A stretch of 64,000 nucleotides of DNA from Euryodendron excelsum (taxonomy: Eukaryota; Streptophyta; Magnoliopsida; Ericales; Pentaphylacaceae), in the NCBI GenBank assembly GCA_033060915.1, contig CM065396.1, forward strand, positions 8,943,001 through 9,007,000, in the 5' to 3' direction. The position numbers and the translations under genes were made by a program. This document shows positions 33,331 through 44,576 of the stretch, in pieces (position 1 is the first letter of the stretch; the number at the start of each line of letters is the position of its first letter). A model generated the notes under the pieces. The model did no database searches, was not told the origin of the DNA, and worked only from the letters and a program-made list of their open reading frames with translations.

Positions 33331-34506
33331 TGTTGGAAGGTGGTTTTGAAAGGCAAATCTTGTTATGCAAAGGACTTTTGTCAACAAACCTTTTTGAAGA
33401 TCATTTTCATGAAAATTTGACTCTAGTCAAGAATATGGTTCATATGGTTGGTGCTTGAAAACCATTCCGAATAAGGTTTCCTTAGGACAATTATAACCTT
33501 TATCTTGAAAAGAGTAGGAATCAACACAATGATGATAACTTTTTGGAAAACCATTTTTAATGCAAAGATGGAGAGAATGAACTTTTCAAAACCATTTTTG
33601 AGAAGAAGATTTTGAAAACCATTTTTAAAGGAAACTATTCAAACAAGTTAGGGTTCCTGTGGGTAATGTAAAGGGAGACCATTCAAGAGAGGGTTCCATG
33701 GGGCCATTACAACCACTAAACTTGAGAGAATAACAAACTTTAGAAATTAGAGAGTTTGAAAACCATTTCTATGCAAGTTGGAATGCAAGGGTGCAAAAAT
33801 GTGAGTTAGGGGTTAATGGGGAGATTTTCTAAGGCATGATTACCTAGGATCTCATTCTAAGCTTCAAGGGACTAACTCTTAGAACCACTTTGAAAAGAAT
33901 ATTGAGCTTGAAAATGGCATGAAAATGAGAATAGTGTAAGTTTTGCAAAACATGGTTATAAACATGAAAATAAAGCCAAGCACACAAAACATGAACAAGA
34001 TAGCCATATGCAAGGAGGTCATGAATTCATACAAGGCTTTAGGCTACACCACATAATCAAGGTGCTCCAAGGCCATACCATCTTAAAGTAGGCTAGTGAG
34101 AGATCCCCCTAGACGGTGGCTCTTACTAGCTTTCCTCTAGGCATGAGCTAGGAGCTCTCTTGTCTCAAAGATGCAAGAATAAGGGCTAGAAGATGGGGAT
34201 TAAAATTGAGAATAGCCTAAGTAGGCTAGGAGGGAGAAGAGAGGAGTGGGGGAAGAAAAAAATATAAAAGGAAACACCACCTTTTGCCTTCAAACACTCT
34301 CAAACTTCATTAAATACTTGGACTTGATCTTGAATATACTTGGAAGGGGATGGAATAAGGTCTTCTATGGCATGGAAGGCCTTGTAGGGGAGGTGTATGG
34401 GCTAGAGTGAGGTGGAATGTAATCTAAGTGTTTGGAGGGAGGAATATATGGAGGGATTTGGATTTCTGGAGCTATTTGTGTAGAGTTTCGTTATAGTTTT
34501 CGATCC

Positions 34507-34512
34507 TTTATA
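34507..34512 (-). promoter_or_regulatory. TATA-like box of diverged LTR
   Basis: The minus strand reads GCATATAAAGG at the position where sister LTRs have TATAAATA. Confidence 0.4.
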
Positions 34513-34898
34513 TGCAAAGGGGGAGGCTTGTATTTCTAGGCAACCCTGGAGAGACCCGACGCATGTACTACATACGCTTGGGAAAAATTTACCGTGGCAC
34601 ATGTGCTACATGCCCCAGTACTGTTCCATTGGCAAAATGCCACATGGCACCTATTGTACTGGCTAAATCTTATCGGCTAAACGAAGTTTGATCAATCTGA
34701 TTAAAAAATCTAGGTGTATGTAGCACACACTCAGTCGCTGGGAGTGCTCGTGCAAGCTTTGCCTTGATAGTTGTGCCAATTGAGAAGGTTTCGGAGGAAT
34801 CGGTTACATCCACGGTGTTCTCCCAGGGTTTCCTGGGAACTTCTAAGTTTTCAAAAAGCTTAAACGATGTTCGAAAGTTTGAGATATTGCCTCGGGAA

Positions 34899-37800
34899 TG
34901 TCGCATCCAAAGTTTTTGCACTCGAGGAATACACACACAAGCGGGAAAAACACTATACTCTCTTGTTAGAACTCACCCTCCTAGAAGAATGAATGTGACT
35001 AGGTTTGAATTGAAAATAGATTTGAATAAAGGGCTTTTGGAAAACATTTGGAGACGCCACCTAACTTGATTAAGGTGAGTTAGGTCACCTAAAAACTAAG
35101 CACAATCCGAAGACTACACTTAGGGTTTCTGAAAACGATTTTGAAAATACTTCCTCAAGAGAGGGTTTTTAGGAAAATAGGTTGTTTGGCAACCTTTAGA
35201 AAATAACTAAGCCCTTTTTGAAAATAAACTCCATTTTGGTTTTTCAAAAACAGTGATCTAGGTTCGGAGGTTGGTTACGTGTAGGGAAGACACACTAAGC
35301 CATCACCCTACCCTGCCATTGCGATACCTACATGTCTATTTACCTTAGATTCACCTATGAGAGACCTCAATAAATAAATGTTCAATCCTATCCACTTTAG
35401 AAAAGAATTTTTGAAAATTCATGATGCATGATATGTATGTGCAAGAAAAGAGATTCGATTTGGAAATAGATTCAGAAATAGACTTGAAAAGAACTTGATT
35501 TCATTTGAAAAGATAGATTTGAAATTGGAAAGTTTTAGAAAGTGGAAATAGAGATTTGAAAATAGATTTTTGGAATTGAAACTTGAAATAGATTATGGAA
35601 TTGAAAATTTGAAAAATGTTGTGGAATTGGAAATTGAAAAAAGGTTGTGACCGCACCCATGAGGGTTGCCTATGTATCCTTTAGGAGGAATCAGGTCAGT
35701 CATAGTTCGGACAAGAGTTCGATGGAAAATAGAAGGTTTGATTGGAAAAAGAAATTGAATTGGAATTTGGATTTGATTTGAATTCAGAATAGAAGATTGG
35801 AATTTGAAATGGAAGAATAGAAACCCTAGACCTAGGAAGATAGGATTTAGAAAGGACTCGAGATTAAGAAAGAAATGACTCGAATGTTGGACTTTGGAAG
35901 ATTAGGAAAGATTGGATTTAGGAAAGGTTCAAATTAGGAAAAGTTCAAAGTAAGAAAGTTTTATTTTAGGAAAGTTTCGTTTTAGGAAAGGTTTCGTTTT
36001 AAGAAAGTTTCAACTTAGGAAATATTTTGAATTAGGGAAGTTTCCGTTTAGGAAATATTTTGAATTAGGAAAGTTTCGGTTTTAAGAAAGTTTTGAATTT
36101 GGAATATTTAGAAATTTGAAAGTTTTGAAAGTAAGAAAATTTTGAGTTTAGAAAGTTTTAGATTTGGAAAGATTTGAAGTTTTGAATTTGGAAAGTTGAA
36201 ATTTAGAAAGGGACGAAATTAGGAAAGGGTTGCATTAGGAAAGATTTGGAAGCTTAATGTTTAAGGAAAGATTTGAAAGTTTTAGAAAATCTATGGTTTA
36301 GGAAGGTATGAGATTAGAAAAGAGCGAATTAGGAAAGGTATAGACTAGGAAGGGTTGAGATTCCTATTTCCTAAAACAAGGGATTGGATTTTATTTCTAA
36401 AAGAGATGTTTTGATTTTGTTTCTAAAAACGGAGGATAGGATCTAGTTTCCTAAATGGGAGATTGGATTTGGCTTCCTAAAGGGGAATATTGGATTTGAC
36501 GTGGATTTAGAAAGGAAAGTTTTAGAAATCCTAGATTTGGAAGACTATAGTTTTGACGTAAAAAATAGGTTTTGGAAATATATATAGTTTTGACGTAAAA
36601 AGGGAGATTTTGGAAACCAAGGTTTTAAGGCAAGATTGAAAATCATGTTTTTATGGTTTCCTAATTGTTGGTTCTAGGGTTTGACTTGGGCACCAAGAAA
36701 AGGGATTTTTGGAAAGTGAATTTTAGGAAGGAAGACTTTTGGAAGGAGATCTAGAGAAAGAGTTTTTGGAAAGTGAATTCTAAGGAGGAGTTTGTAGGAA
36801 GGAAATTCTAGAGAGAAGTTTTAAAAAGAACATTTTGGAAGAGGCTTTTAGGAAAAAGTTTTTAGGAAAGAGATTTAAGGAGCGTTTTTAGAAAGTAAAT
36901 TTTGAGGAGGGTGTTTTGGAAAGGAGTTTAAAATTGAGTTTTGGAAAATAGATTTTTGGAGGAAGTTTTTAGAAAACAATTTTGGAAGGAAGAGTTTTTG
37001 GAAAAAGTTTTGAAAAAGAGGTTTTTAGAAGGAGGGACTTTTGTAAAGAGAGTTTGTGGAAAGTATAAATATGTCTCGCTTTCCTAAAGTGATTATAACA
37101 ATAAGAAGGCTAGAACCACTTTAAGATAGTGGTTTTGAAAACAATAATTTTTTAAAATATGGATCATATTGGTCACTTTAAATGTAACACTTTCCTAAAG
37201 CAACCCTAGCCATGGAAAGGCTAGAATCCCCTTAGGATTGTGATTCTGAAAACAAGTTTTGGAAAAAAAGATTTTGATGCAAGTTTTGAAAATGAGTTAA
37301 AAAATGATTTTTGGAATAATGCAAGATCATGATATACACAATGCAAATTGGGGTCGTGAACATACAAGGTTAAGACTTCACCACATAATCAAGGGGCCCG
37401 AACCCACGTGGTCTCTAGCTAGACTAAAAGAAAGACCCCGACACGGTGACCTTCCAATAGCCTAATCCTATACATGGACCGGGAAATCCCTTGTTTCAAG
37501 CATGCAAGAAAGGGGGGGAAGAAGATGTGGGATTAAAATAGAAGTGAACCCAAGTGGGTTCAGAGTGAGAAGAAAGGGGGGAAGATGCGTAAACGTAAAT
37601 AAGGAGCCTACCTTGTGTCTTCTTTATTTTGCTTAGCTTTGCACGCTTTGCTTTGCTTGTCTTGCTTCGGTTTTCCCTTCAGTCTTTTAGAGTTTGTCTT
37701 CGATCTTCAAAGCTTTGTAGTTGCAGCAATCCAAGTCTTCAATGGAGGAGGCTAGTGTATAAGTGTATAGGAGGCTAGGGTTTGTGTATGGAGGCTAGGC

Positions 37801-39419
37801 TTTGGAAAACCTAAAGGAGAGTAGGGTTTTGGGAAGCTACGTGCTCTGTATTTATAGATAAGGAATGACCTGGTGCCTGATGCAGTGGCGCTAGGCCAAA
37901 AATGCTTCTAGCACCATTAGGAGTGGCGTCAGGCCAAATATTGGCTTGGCTAGTGGCGCCAACCACTTAGGAAAATTTTAAGGTCGGCAAGCAACGTATC
38001 TTGAGAATATTTGAGCGCCTGTATTAGTGACTACCATGTGATTTTTAGCCTGGCTTCACTAGGAGTGACTTCGGAAGGTCTAGGAAGATTTAAAGGGATC
38101 AGGAATGGCCCGGAAGGTAGGAAAAGGACAGGAACACTTAAAACAGTGTCTTAGAGGTAGTAGACTTGAAAAATGATGGCAAGATCTATCGGAAGGGTTG
38201 ATCAAGCCATTAGGAGCAAAACGGTCAACTGGATCGGAAAGCTGCTGGAACGGACTTAGAATGTCCCAGAAGAAGACTCGAGATTTAGAAACATTATTTA
38301 GAATGTTTCCAAAGGCTACCGGTTTGATATCTAGAGCCCGTGTGGTCGGAAAAAGCGACCGACCCACCAGGGGCAAAACGATTATTTTGCACTGGATTTA
38401 CTGGAACTGACTTGGAGTGATCTGGAAAGATAAAGGAAGGTCAGAAATATTATAAAAAGCATTCTCGGGAGGTTACCGGTTTGATACCCAGAGCCGGTGT
38501 GGTCCCCGGGGCGTTCAGATACCTAGGGGCAAAATGGTCATCTTGACCGAAAACTTCAAAATTGGCCTGAAATTGACTAGAAGGCACCTAATCATGCCGG
38601 ATTGCTTTTAAGACAATCTTGGATGAATAGACTTACAATTCTGAGGACTTAGGTATTATCTCGAGAAATGTGCCGAAAAATGGCCCTAGGGGCAGTTTAG
38701 TCATTTTTCATCAAAGTGGGCTAGTAGGCACCAGTGTTGACCTGGGTTTTGAGTGTTTTCGCCACTCTGACGGCGGTCTCGTGATATAGGGGGTTTGTTG
38801 GCAATTCCCTATATCGGCCTGCTTGCAAGTATTTTCACTACTCTAACGGTTGCGATGTTTACGAGTACTTCCGCTACTCTGACGGTTCGTTATCATTTCC
38901 GAAACTGCCTGATCTTGGGAAGCTGCTAAAGGGACTTAGCGCCTGAGAAGTCAACTTTCTCGGAAGGCGTGTTAAAACGAACATTTCTGAATTGGCAGGC
39001 TAGCAGGCGCTAAAGGTGGACCATTCTACTAACTCGGGGACTTGGGGTCTCGTCCTGGTCGACAGGTTTAAAGGGACTTATAGTTCCGAAGAAACTTTCT
39101 CTAGAAAACGTACCGGATTAGATAGACTTACCATCTCGAAGAATCAGCTTTCTCGAGAGAGGGATTGAAATTTGAATTAGACTTGGAAAGGGGACTTACC
39201 GTCTTCGGAAAGACGTGCCTGGTTTGGAATTGGACTAAACAATGCCCCCAAGGGCATTTTGGTCATTTTGTCTCTATTTGGGCCTGGTGGGCTAGCAAAG
39301 CGATGAATTGACTGGATTAGATTTAGAAAGTTGATTTCGATTGGAATACGTCCATATCGACTTGAGTAGAAGTCTAGACGGACTGTAGACTGCTGAGTAG
39401 TCAAAATGGGGTGCTTACA
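34899..39419 (-). repeat. 3' LTR of the Ogre-like element
   Basis: 4,521 bp from TGTCGCATCC to GGGGTGCTTACA. It carries a TATA box at 37849-37856 on the minus strand. It lacks 64 bp next to that box that are present in the right LTR (61384-61447), a deletion between short repeats. Confidence 0.85.
37849..37856 (-). promoter_or_regulatory. LTR TATA box
   Basis: TATAAATA on the minus strand, downstream of GGCGC/AGTGGCG motifs at 37893-37930. Confidence 0.55.
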
Positions 39420-40707
39420 GCAGCCCGTCTTTTTCTGTCTTTGCTTGTCGATGACAGAAATTGATAGAGTAAGAGTCCCATGTTGACCGTGAGGCGGTCG
39501 GAGGGACGGACTTTGAAAATCTTTGGAAGACAGGAGCGTGGAAACGGGTATTAGGCCAAAAAAGTCCTTCGAAATCGAGTTTTGACGGGAAAAAGGGCAA
39601 GGCTACCCCGAATTGGCAACCAGCGCCACTCTTAGTGGCGCCTTTGGAAAGTTTAGCTTGGCGCCTCTGCTAGTGGCGCCAGGCTTGGGATTAAAGCCAG
39701 AAAAATTTTGGTTCAAACACATGCGGCACTTTAAGAGTTTTTTTCGAAAAGTTGAGAGTGTTTGTGGGGAAACCAGCTTGAACCTTGAAGTAGCATTTCT
39801 TGGAGACCATGGGTGATTGCCAAAAGGAGACCACGTCGCTGGAAAAGTCGCTAGAAGAGAAGATTTCGTCGGAGAACTCCAAAAAGTGAGTTTTTTATCC
39901 TTATGTTGATTTTGACGTGTAGAACTTCGTTTGGGTCTTGTGAATAATGAAAATTAATGTTTTGATATGTTTTGAACACTATGGTGATATTGTTTTTGCA
40001 CTGTGATGCTTGTTTGATTGAATTTGAGTGATTTTAAGTGATTATGTGAAGAGGTTTTCTGCAAGAATTGGGGGTTTGTTCCCACAGGCTTGGGCATTGG
40101 GTTTTTTGGCTAGATTTTTATGCTATGTGCCTTAGAAAATTGTGTTTAATAGCCGTGTGAAGTTTCGTGGTTTTTTGAAAACTTGGCGAATTTTTTATTT
40201 TTTGAAAAATAGAAAAATACTTACAAAATTAGAAAAATGGGAAATTGATGGAATTAATGGAGTTTAAAATTTAGAAAAATGTAGAAATATTTTAGAAAAC
40301 ATTTGAAATTGTTTTGAGGAATTTGAGGACATTCTTGAAAAATCATTGATTTGTTGGAAAAATAAAACATGTGTTTCAAAAATTTTAAAAATTTAAAAAG
40401 TATGCGCGGGTGTTGATGTCATGTGATTGTGATATTGTGAAGCACGCGGTTTGTGTTCTATGTTGATATCATGAGTGTTGTAGGGACCATTTTTAAACGA
40501 AACTCTGTCGAAATTTTTAGAAATCAGGGAAAGAGTTGGAAAAGCTTTAGAAAAAAAATCTTTTTGAAGGAAAAAGACAAAAAACCCTTGAGATTTGACT
40601 TGAATCTAGAAAATGAAAAGGTGTACGTAGAAAATTCGTTTTGACTTATCATTTGAAATCTTTTTATTATTATTTATTTTTTTGTTTGTATATTAACACC
40701 TCTTACC
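39420..40707. other. Internal DNA next to 3' LTR, with a possible first exon of the PMD-type gene
   Basis: A purine-rich stretch on the minus strand (39424-39436) may be the PPT, though it is weak. A short open segment with ATG at 39810 ends at a GTGAGT donor at 39887. An AT-rich stretch to an AGCAG acceptor near 40728 could be an intron, but the phase does not clearly fit. At 39625-39690 the GGCGCC/AGTGGCGCC words of the LTR U3 recur. Confidence 0.4.
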
Positions 40708-41842
40708 TTGGCTTACCTTTCTAAGATAGCAGATGCGGGTGATGATGGTTCTGAGAGGAGATGCCGCTCAGGGAAGGCAGCTCAGACAGATTCCACCAGT
40801 GGCTCCAGTCGATCTAGGGGTAGCCAACGGTCTAATGGGCAGGCATCATCTAGTCAGAGTGGTCGAGGGAGTAGGCCACCTATCGACCCCTTTCCTCTAG
40901 TTGAGCAAGCCTTTGTAGAGGAGATTGGCGCAGAGGAGGAGGTACTGGGTCTAGGTTCATCAGGTCTTCGTGCCTATGTAGCAGAATGCTCTGTCATATT
41001 GCGCCTTCCTGGTTGCGATTGGGTTTGGGGCTTTCATGGGATTATAGGCTAACCGCTTGAACTGACATCTGGTGCTGGCACTGATTGAGCGGTGGTTTGG
41101 AGAGACAGGAACCTTCCATTTTGTTGGCTTTGAGTTGGGTCACACCCCCTTGGATTAGGCGATCATCACGGGGCTTTCCTTTGTCGGTCGGCAGATCACC
41201 CTGCAATTAGTCAGTATAGACGAGACATGTATCTGCTGGACTTGCCCCCTCCCGAGCGTTCTGCTTTCCCAGTTTCCTATTTAGCCGGGATGACCGCACC
41301 TTTGTTGCTGAGCCATCACCTACCCGGCAGGACATTATGAGATGGTGACTTGTTTTGTATATCATCTTTAGCTGCTTATGCAACAATAATAAGTCGTCGT
41401 GCCTTTTTGTTTGGTGAGTATAGTAGCTGATCTTGGAGCTTTATCTGAGCTGGACTGGGGGTCCTTCTCCTTTGGCTGCTTCCTTCGATCGATGCTGGTC
41501 TGGACTTATTCCCGTTGGGGCAGAATGACTAGTTTCTGGCATTTCCTCGTCTGGTGGAGGTACGAGTACCTTCCTATTCGTCGCCTTGCAGTTGTTGAGG
41601 ATGACATTTATCTTCATGCTTTGAGGTGGGCTCGTGACCGGGTAGCCCAGCGATTGAAGATTACTGATTTTGTGACACTACGGGCTAACCTGGAGCTGAT
41701 TGAGGCAAAGGATGTGACTTCGTGGCCTTTCATTGGATCAGTTCATTATGAGACAATCCGGCACTTGGTTCTGTTATCCCTGTCGAGGGCTGCTTTTCTC
41801 AGTGATGACACTTAGGAGTTCTACCTTGGAGAGCGACACAGG
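40708..41842 (+). pseudogene. Plant mobile domain (PMD)-like gene, 5' part, antisense to gag
   Basis: The open segment 40708-41052 encodes a Ser/Arg/Gly-rich N-terminus, then PFPLVEQAFVEE and VILRLPGCDWVWGF. After a stop the reading continues with ALIERWFGETGTFHFVGFEL and the GHTPLD and AIITGLSF segments. This is the pattern of the plant mobile domain (ALVERWRPETHTF-like, followed by TLxD and LLGLP-like motifs). A later segment (41399-41815) has LDWGSFSFGCFLRS and WWRYEYLPIRR, also reminiscent of PMD proteins. Several stops and a frame change around 41060-41400 break it. The gene is cut at 41842 by a solo LTR and resumes in the same frame after 52585. PMD proteins occur both as host genes and inside mobile elements. 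Its job here is unknown. Confidence 0.6.
41838..41842. repeat. Target-site duplication ACAGG, left copy (outer solo LTR)
   Basis: It matches 52581-52585. Confidence 0.9.
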
Positions 41843-42109
41843 TGTAAGCACCCCATTTTTGACTACTCGGCAGTCTACACTCCGTCCAGACTTGTTTTCA
41901 AGTCATTGTGGCCATATTCCTATCAAAACCAATTCTCTAGGTCCAAATTCCGTCCTTCCATCGCTTCACAGGCCTGTCAAGCCCAAATAGAGGCAAAATG
42001 ACCAAAATGCCCTTAGGGGCATTGTTCTTTCTTATTCCAACTCCAATCCCTCTCTCGAGATAGTTTATTCCTCGAGACGGTCCGAGTAGCAAAACTACTC
42101 ACAAAACCG

Positions 42110-42370
42110 TTCGAGTGGCGGAAACACTCACAATCCAGGCACGTCTCCTCGGAGACGGTAAGACCCCTTTCCAATCCCTCTCTCGAGATAGTTTATTCCT
42201 TGAGACGGTTCCAATCCAGGCACGTCTCTTCGGAGACGGTAAGACCCCTTTCCAATCCCTCTCTCGAGACAGTTTATTCCTCGAGACGGTTCCAATCTAG
42301 GCACGTCTCTTCAGTAACGATAAGACCCCCTTTCAAATCCCTCTCTCGAGACAGTTTATTCCTCGAGACG
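42110..42370. repeat. About 80-bp tandem repeats in outer LTR
   Basis: Three imperfect units, each with GGCACGTCTC, GGTAAGACCCC, CCCTCTCTCGAGA and TTATTCCTCGAGACGG. The nested LTR has two units at 43055-43205. The units give rise to repetitive short ORFs that I do not take as genes. Confidence 0.85.
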
Positions 42371-42614
42371 GTCCGAGTAGCGAAACCACTCACCAAACTG
42401 TTAGAGTAGCGGAAATACTCACAAAGCCATTAGAGTAGCGGAAATACTCCCAAATCATCAACCCTGTCTGAGTAACGGAAATACTCACAAATCATCAACC
42501 CCGTCCGAGTAGCGGAAATACTCACACCGTTAGAGTGGCAGAAACACTCAAAACCTAGGTCAACACCATTGTCTGTTAGCCCACTTTGGTGAAAAATGTC
42601 CAAATTGTCCTGTG

Positions 42615-42619
42615 GACAT
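42615..42619. repeat. Target-site duplication GACAT, left copy (nested solo LTR)
   Basis: It matches 48164-48168. Confidence 0.9.
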
Positions 42620-42884
42620 TGTAAGCACCCCATTTTTGACCGCTCGGCAGTCTACACTCCGTCCAGACTTGTTTTCAAGTTATTATGGACATATTCCAAT
42701 CGAAACCAATTCTCTAGGTCTAAATTCCATCTTTTCATTGCTTCCCGAGCCTGTCAGGCCCGAATAGAGGCAAAATGACCAAAATGCCCTTAGGGGCATT
42801 ATCCTTTCTTATTCCAATTCCAATCCCTCTCTCGAGACAGTTTATTCCTCGAGACGGTCCGAGTAGCAAAACACTCACCAAACC

Positions 42885-43640
42885 ATCAGAGTGGCGGAAA
42901 CACTCACAAAACCGTTAGGATGGCGGAAACACTCACAAAACCGTTAGGGTGGCGGAAACACTCACAAAACCGTCAGAGTGGCGGAAACACTCACAAAACC
43001 GTCAGAGTGGTGGAAACACTCACAACACCGTTAGAGTGGCGGAAACACTCAAAACCCAGGCACGTCTCTTGGGAGTCGGTAAGACCCCTTTCCAATCCCT
43101 CTCTCGAGACAGTTTATTCCTCGAGACGGTTCCACTCTAGGCACGTCTCTTCGGAGTCGGTAAGACCCCTTTCCAATCCCTCTCGCGAGACAGTTTATTC
43201 CTCGAGACAGTCCGAGTAGCAAAACTACTCACAAAACCGTTAAAGTAGCGGAAATACTCACAAAACCGTTAGAGTAGCGGAAATACTCACAGAGCCGTCC
43301 AAGTAGCGGAAATACTCACAGACCCGTTAGAGTAGCGGAAATACTCATAGACCCATTAGAGTAGCAGAAATACTCACAGAGCCGACCGAGTAGCGGAAAT
43401 ACTCAACCGTTAGAGTAGCGGAAATACTCACAGAACCGTTAGAGTAGCGGAAGTACTCACGGAGCCATCCGAGTAGCAGAAATACTCAACCATTAGAGTA
43501 GCAGAAATACTCACAGAACCGTTAGAGTAGCGGAAGTACTCACAGAACCGTTAGAGTAGCGGAGATACTCACAGAACCGTTAGAGTAGCGAAAATACTCT
43601 CAAATCGTCAACCCCGTCGGAGTAGCGGAAATACTCAACA
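42885..43640. repeat. GAGTAGCGGAAATACTC minisatellite in nested LTR U3
   Basis: Two blocks. Block one (42885-43050) has about six units with GGCGGAAACACTCACAAAAC. Block two (43208-43640) has about fifteen units of about 29 bp centred on GAGTAGCGGAAATACTC, where GAGTA and TACTC form an inverted repeat. Similar single units occur in the outer LTR at 42365-42550. Confidence 0.9.
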
Positions 43641-44568
43641 CCTAGGTCAATACCCATGTTTGTTAGCTCACTTCGGTAAAAAATAACCAGACTACCCTTA
43701 GGGCCTTTTCCGAGACTTTTCGGTCAAGATGACCATTTTGCCCCTAGGCATCCGAACGGCCCGGGAATCACACCGGCTCTGGGTATCAAATCGGTAATGT
43801 CCCGAGAATACTTTTTATAGTGTTCTCGACCTTCCTTTACCTTTCCGGACCATTCCGAGTCAGTTCCGGCCAACCCGGTGCAAAATGACCGTTTTACCCC
43901 TAGAGGGCCAGTCTCCTTCTTCGACCACACCTGCTCTGGGTATCAAACCGGTAATGTCCCGAGAATACTTTTTATAGTGTTCTCGACCTTCCTTTACCTT
44001 TCCGGATCATTCCGAGTCAGTTCCGGCAAACCCGGTACAAAATGACCGTTTTGCCCCTGGTGGGCCGGTTTCCATTTCCGACCACGCCGGCTCTGGGTAT
44101 CAAACCGGAAACCTCTGAAAACATTCTAAATAACGTTTCCAGATCCTAAGTCTTCTTCCGAGACAGTTTGAGTCTATTCCGATAGTTTTCTGGTTCGATT
44201 GACCGTTTTGCCCCTAAAGGCTCGGTCAACCTTTCGACACATCCAATCCTCACTCTGCAAGTGAAATACCTCCAGGACACTATTTTAAGTGTTCCTGCTC
44301 CTTTCCGGCCTCCCAGGTCATTCCCGGCTCCTTCAAATCATTCCGGACTTTCCGGAGTCACTCCTAGTGAAGCCAGACTAAAGTTTACATGGTAGTCACT
44401 AGTACAGGCACCCAAATCTAGTCAAAGATACGTTGCTTACCGACCTTAATTGTTTCCTAAATGGTTGGCGCCACTAGCAGTGGCACCAAGCCAAAAAAAT
44501 GGCCTGGCCCCACTAGTATAAATTTTGCCCTAGCGCCACTGCAACAGGCGCCAGGCTTGTCCTCCCTC

Positions 44569-44576
44569 TATAAATA
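44569..44576 (+). promoter_or_regulatory. LTR TATA box of nested solo LTR
   Basis: TATAAATA followed by CAGAGCC, downstream of GGCGCC inverted repeats (44465-44555). This is the best-preserved LTR promoter in the window. Confidence 0.6.

Larger units (their letters stand above)
31403..34898 (-). mobile_element. Diverged Ogre/Tat-type LTR, interrupted at 34898
   Basis: It begins TGTCACGCCC on the plus strand, a variant of the family end TGTCGCGCCC. It shares the blocks that follow in all copies: the ACTCATCCTC segment, the GTTAGTGCACCTAAAA segment, the CACCCTACC block near 31795 and the FGGTACC-like segment after it. It then diverges strongly and carries its own repeat of AACCTAGGGTT words (33066-33330). 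A TATA-like box is at 34507-34512. The large Ogre-like element at 34899 cuts it, so its other end probably lies beyond the window. Its short ORFs (32848-33066, 34764-35069) are not convincing genes. Confidence 0.7.

Noticed and set aside
31403..39419. Full-length element with LTRs at 31403 and 34899
   Set aside because: The 31403 copy is diverged, has no internal coding DNA after it and is cut at 34898. The LTR at 34899 pairs better with 58438.
42115..43219. ORFs with repeated SLSRDSLFLETV and MAETLTK peptides
   Set aside because: They are translations of LTR tandem repeats, open only because the units have no stop in that frame.
43208..43640. CRISPR-like regular repeats
   Set aside because: The units are direct tandem repeats of about 29 bp without unique spacers, in plant LTR DNA. 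They are a minisatellite.
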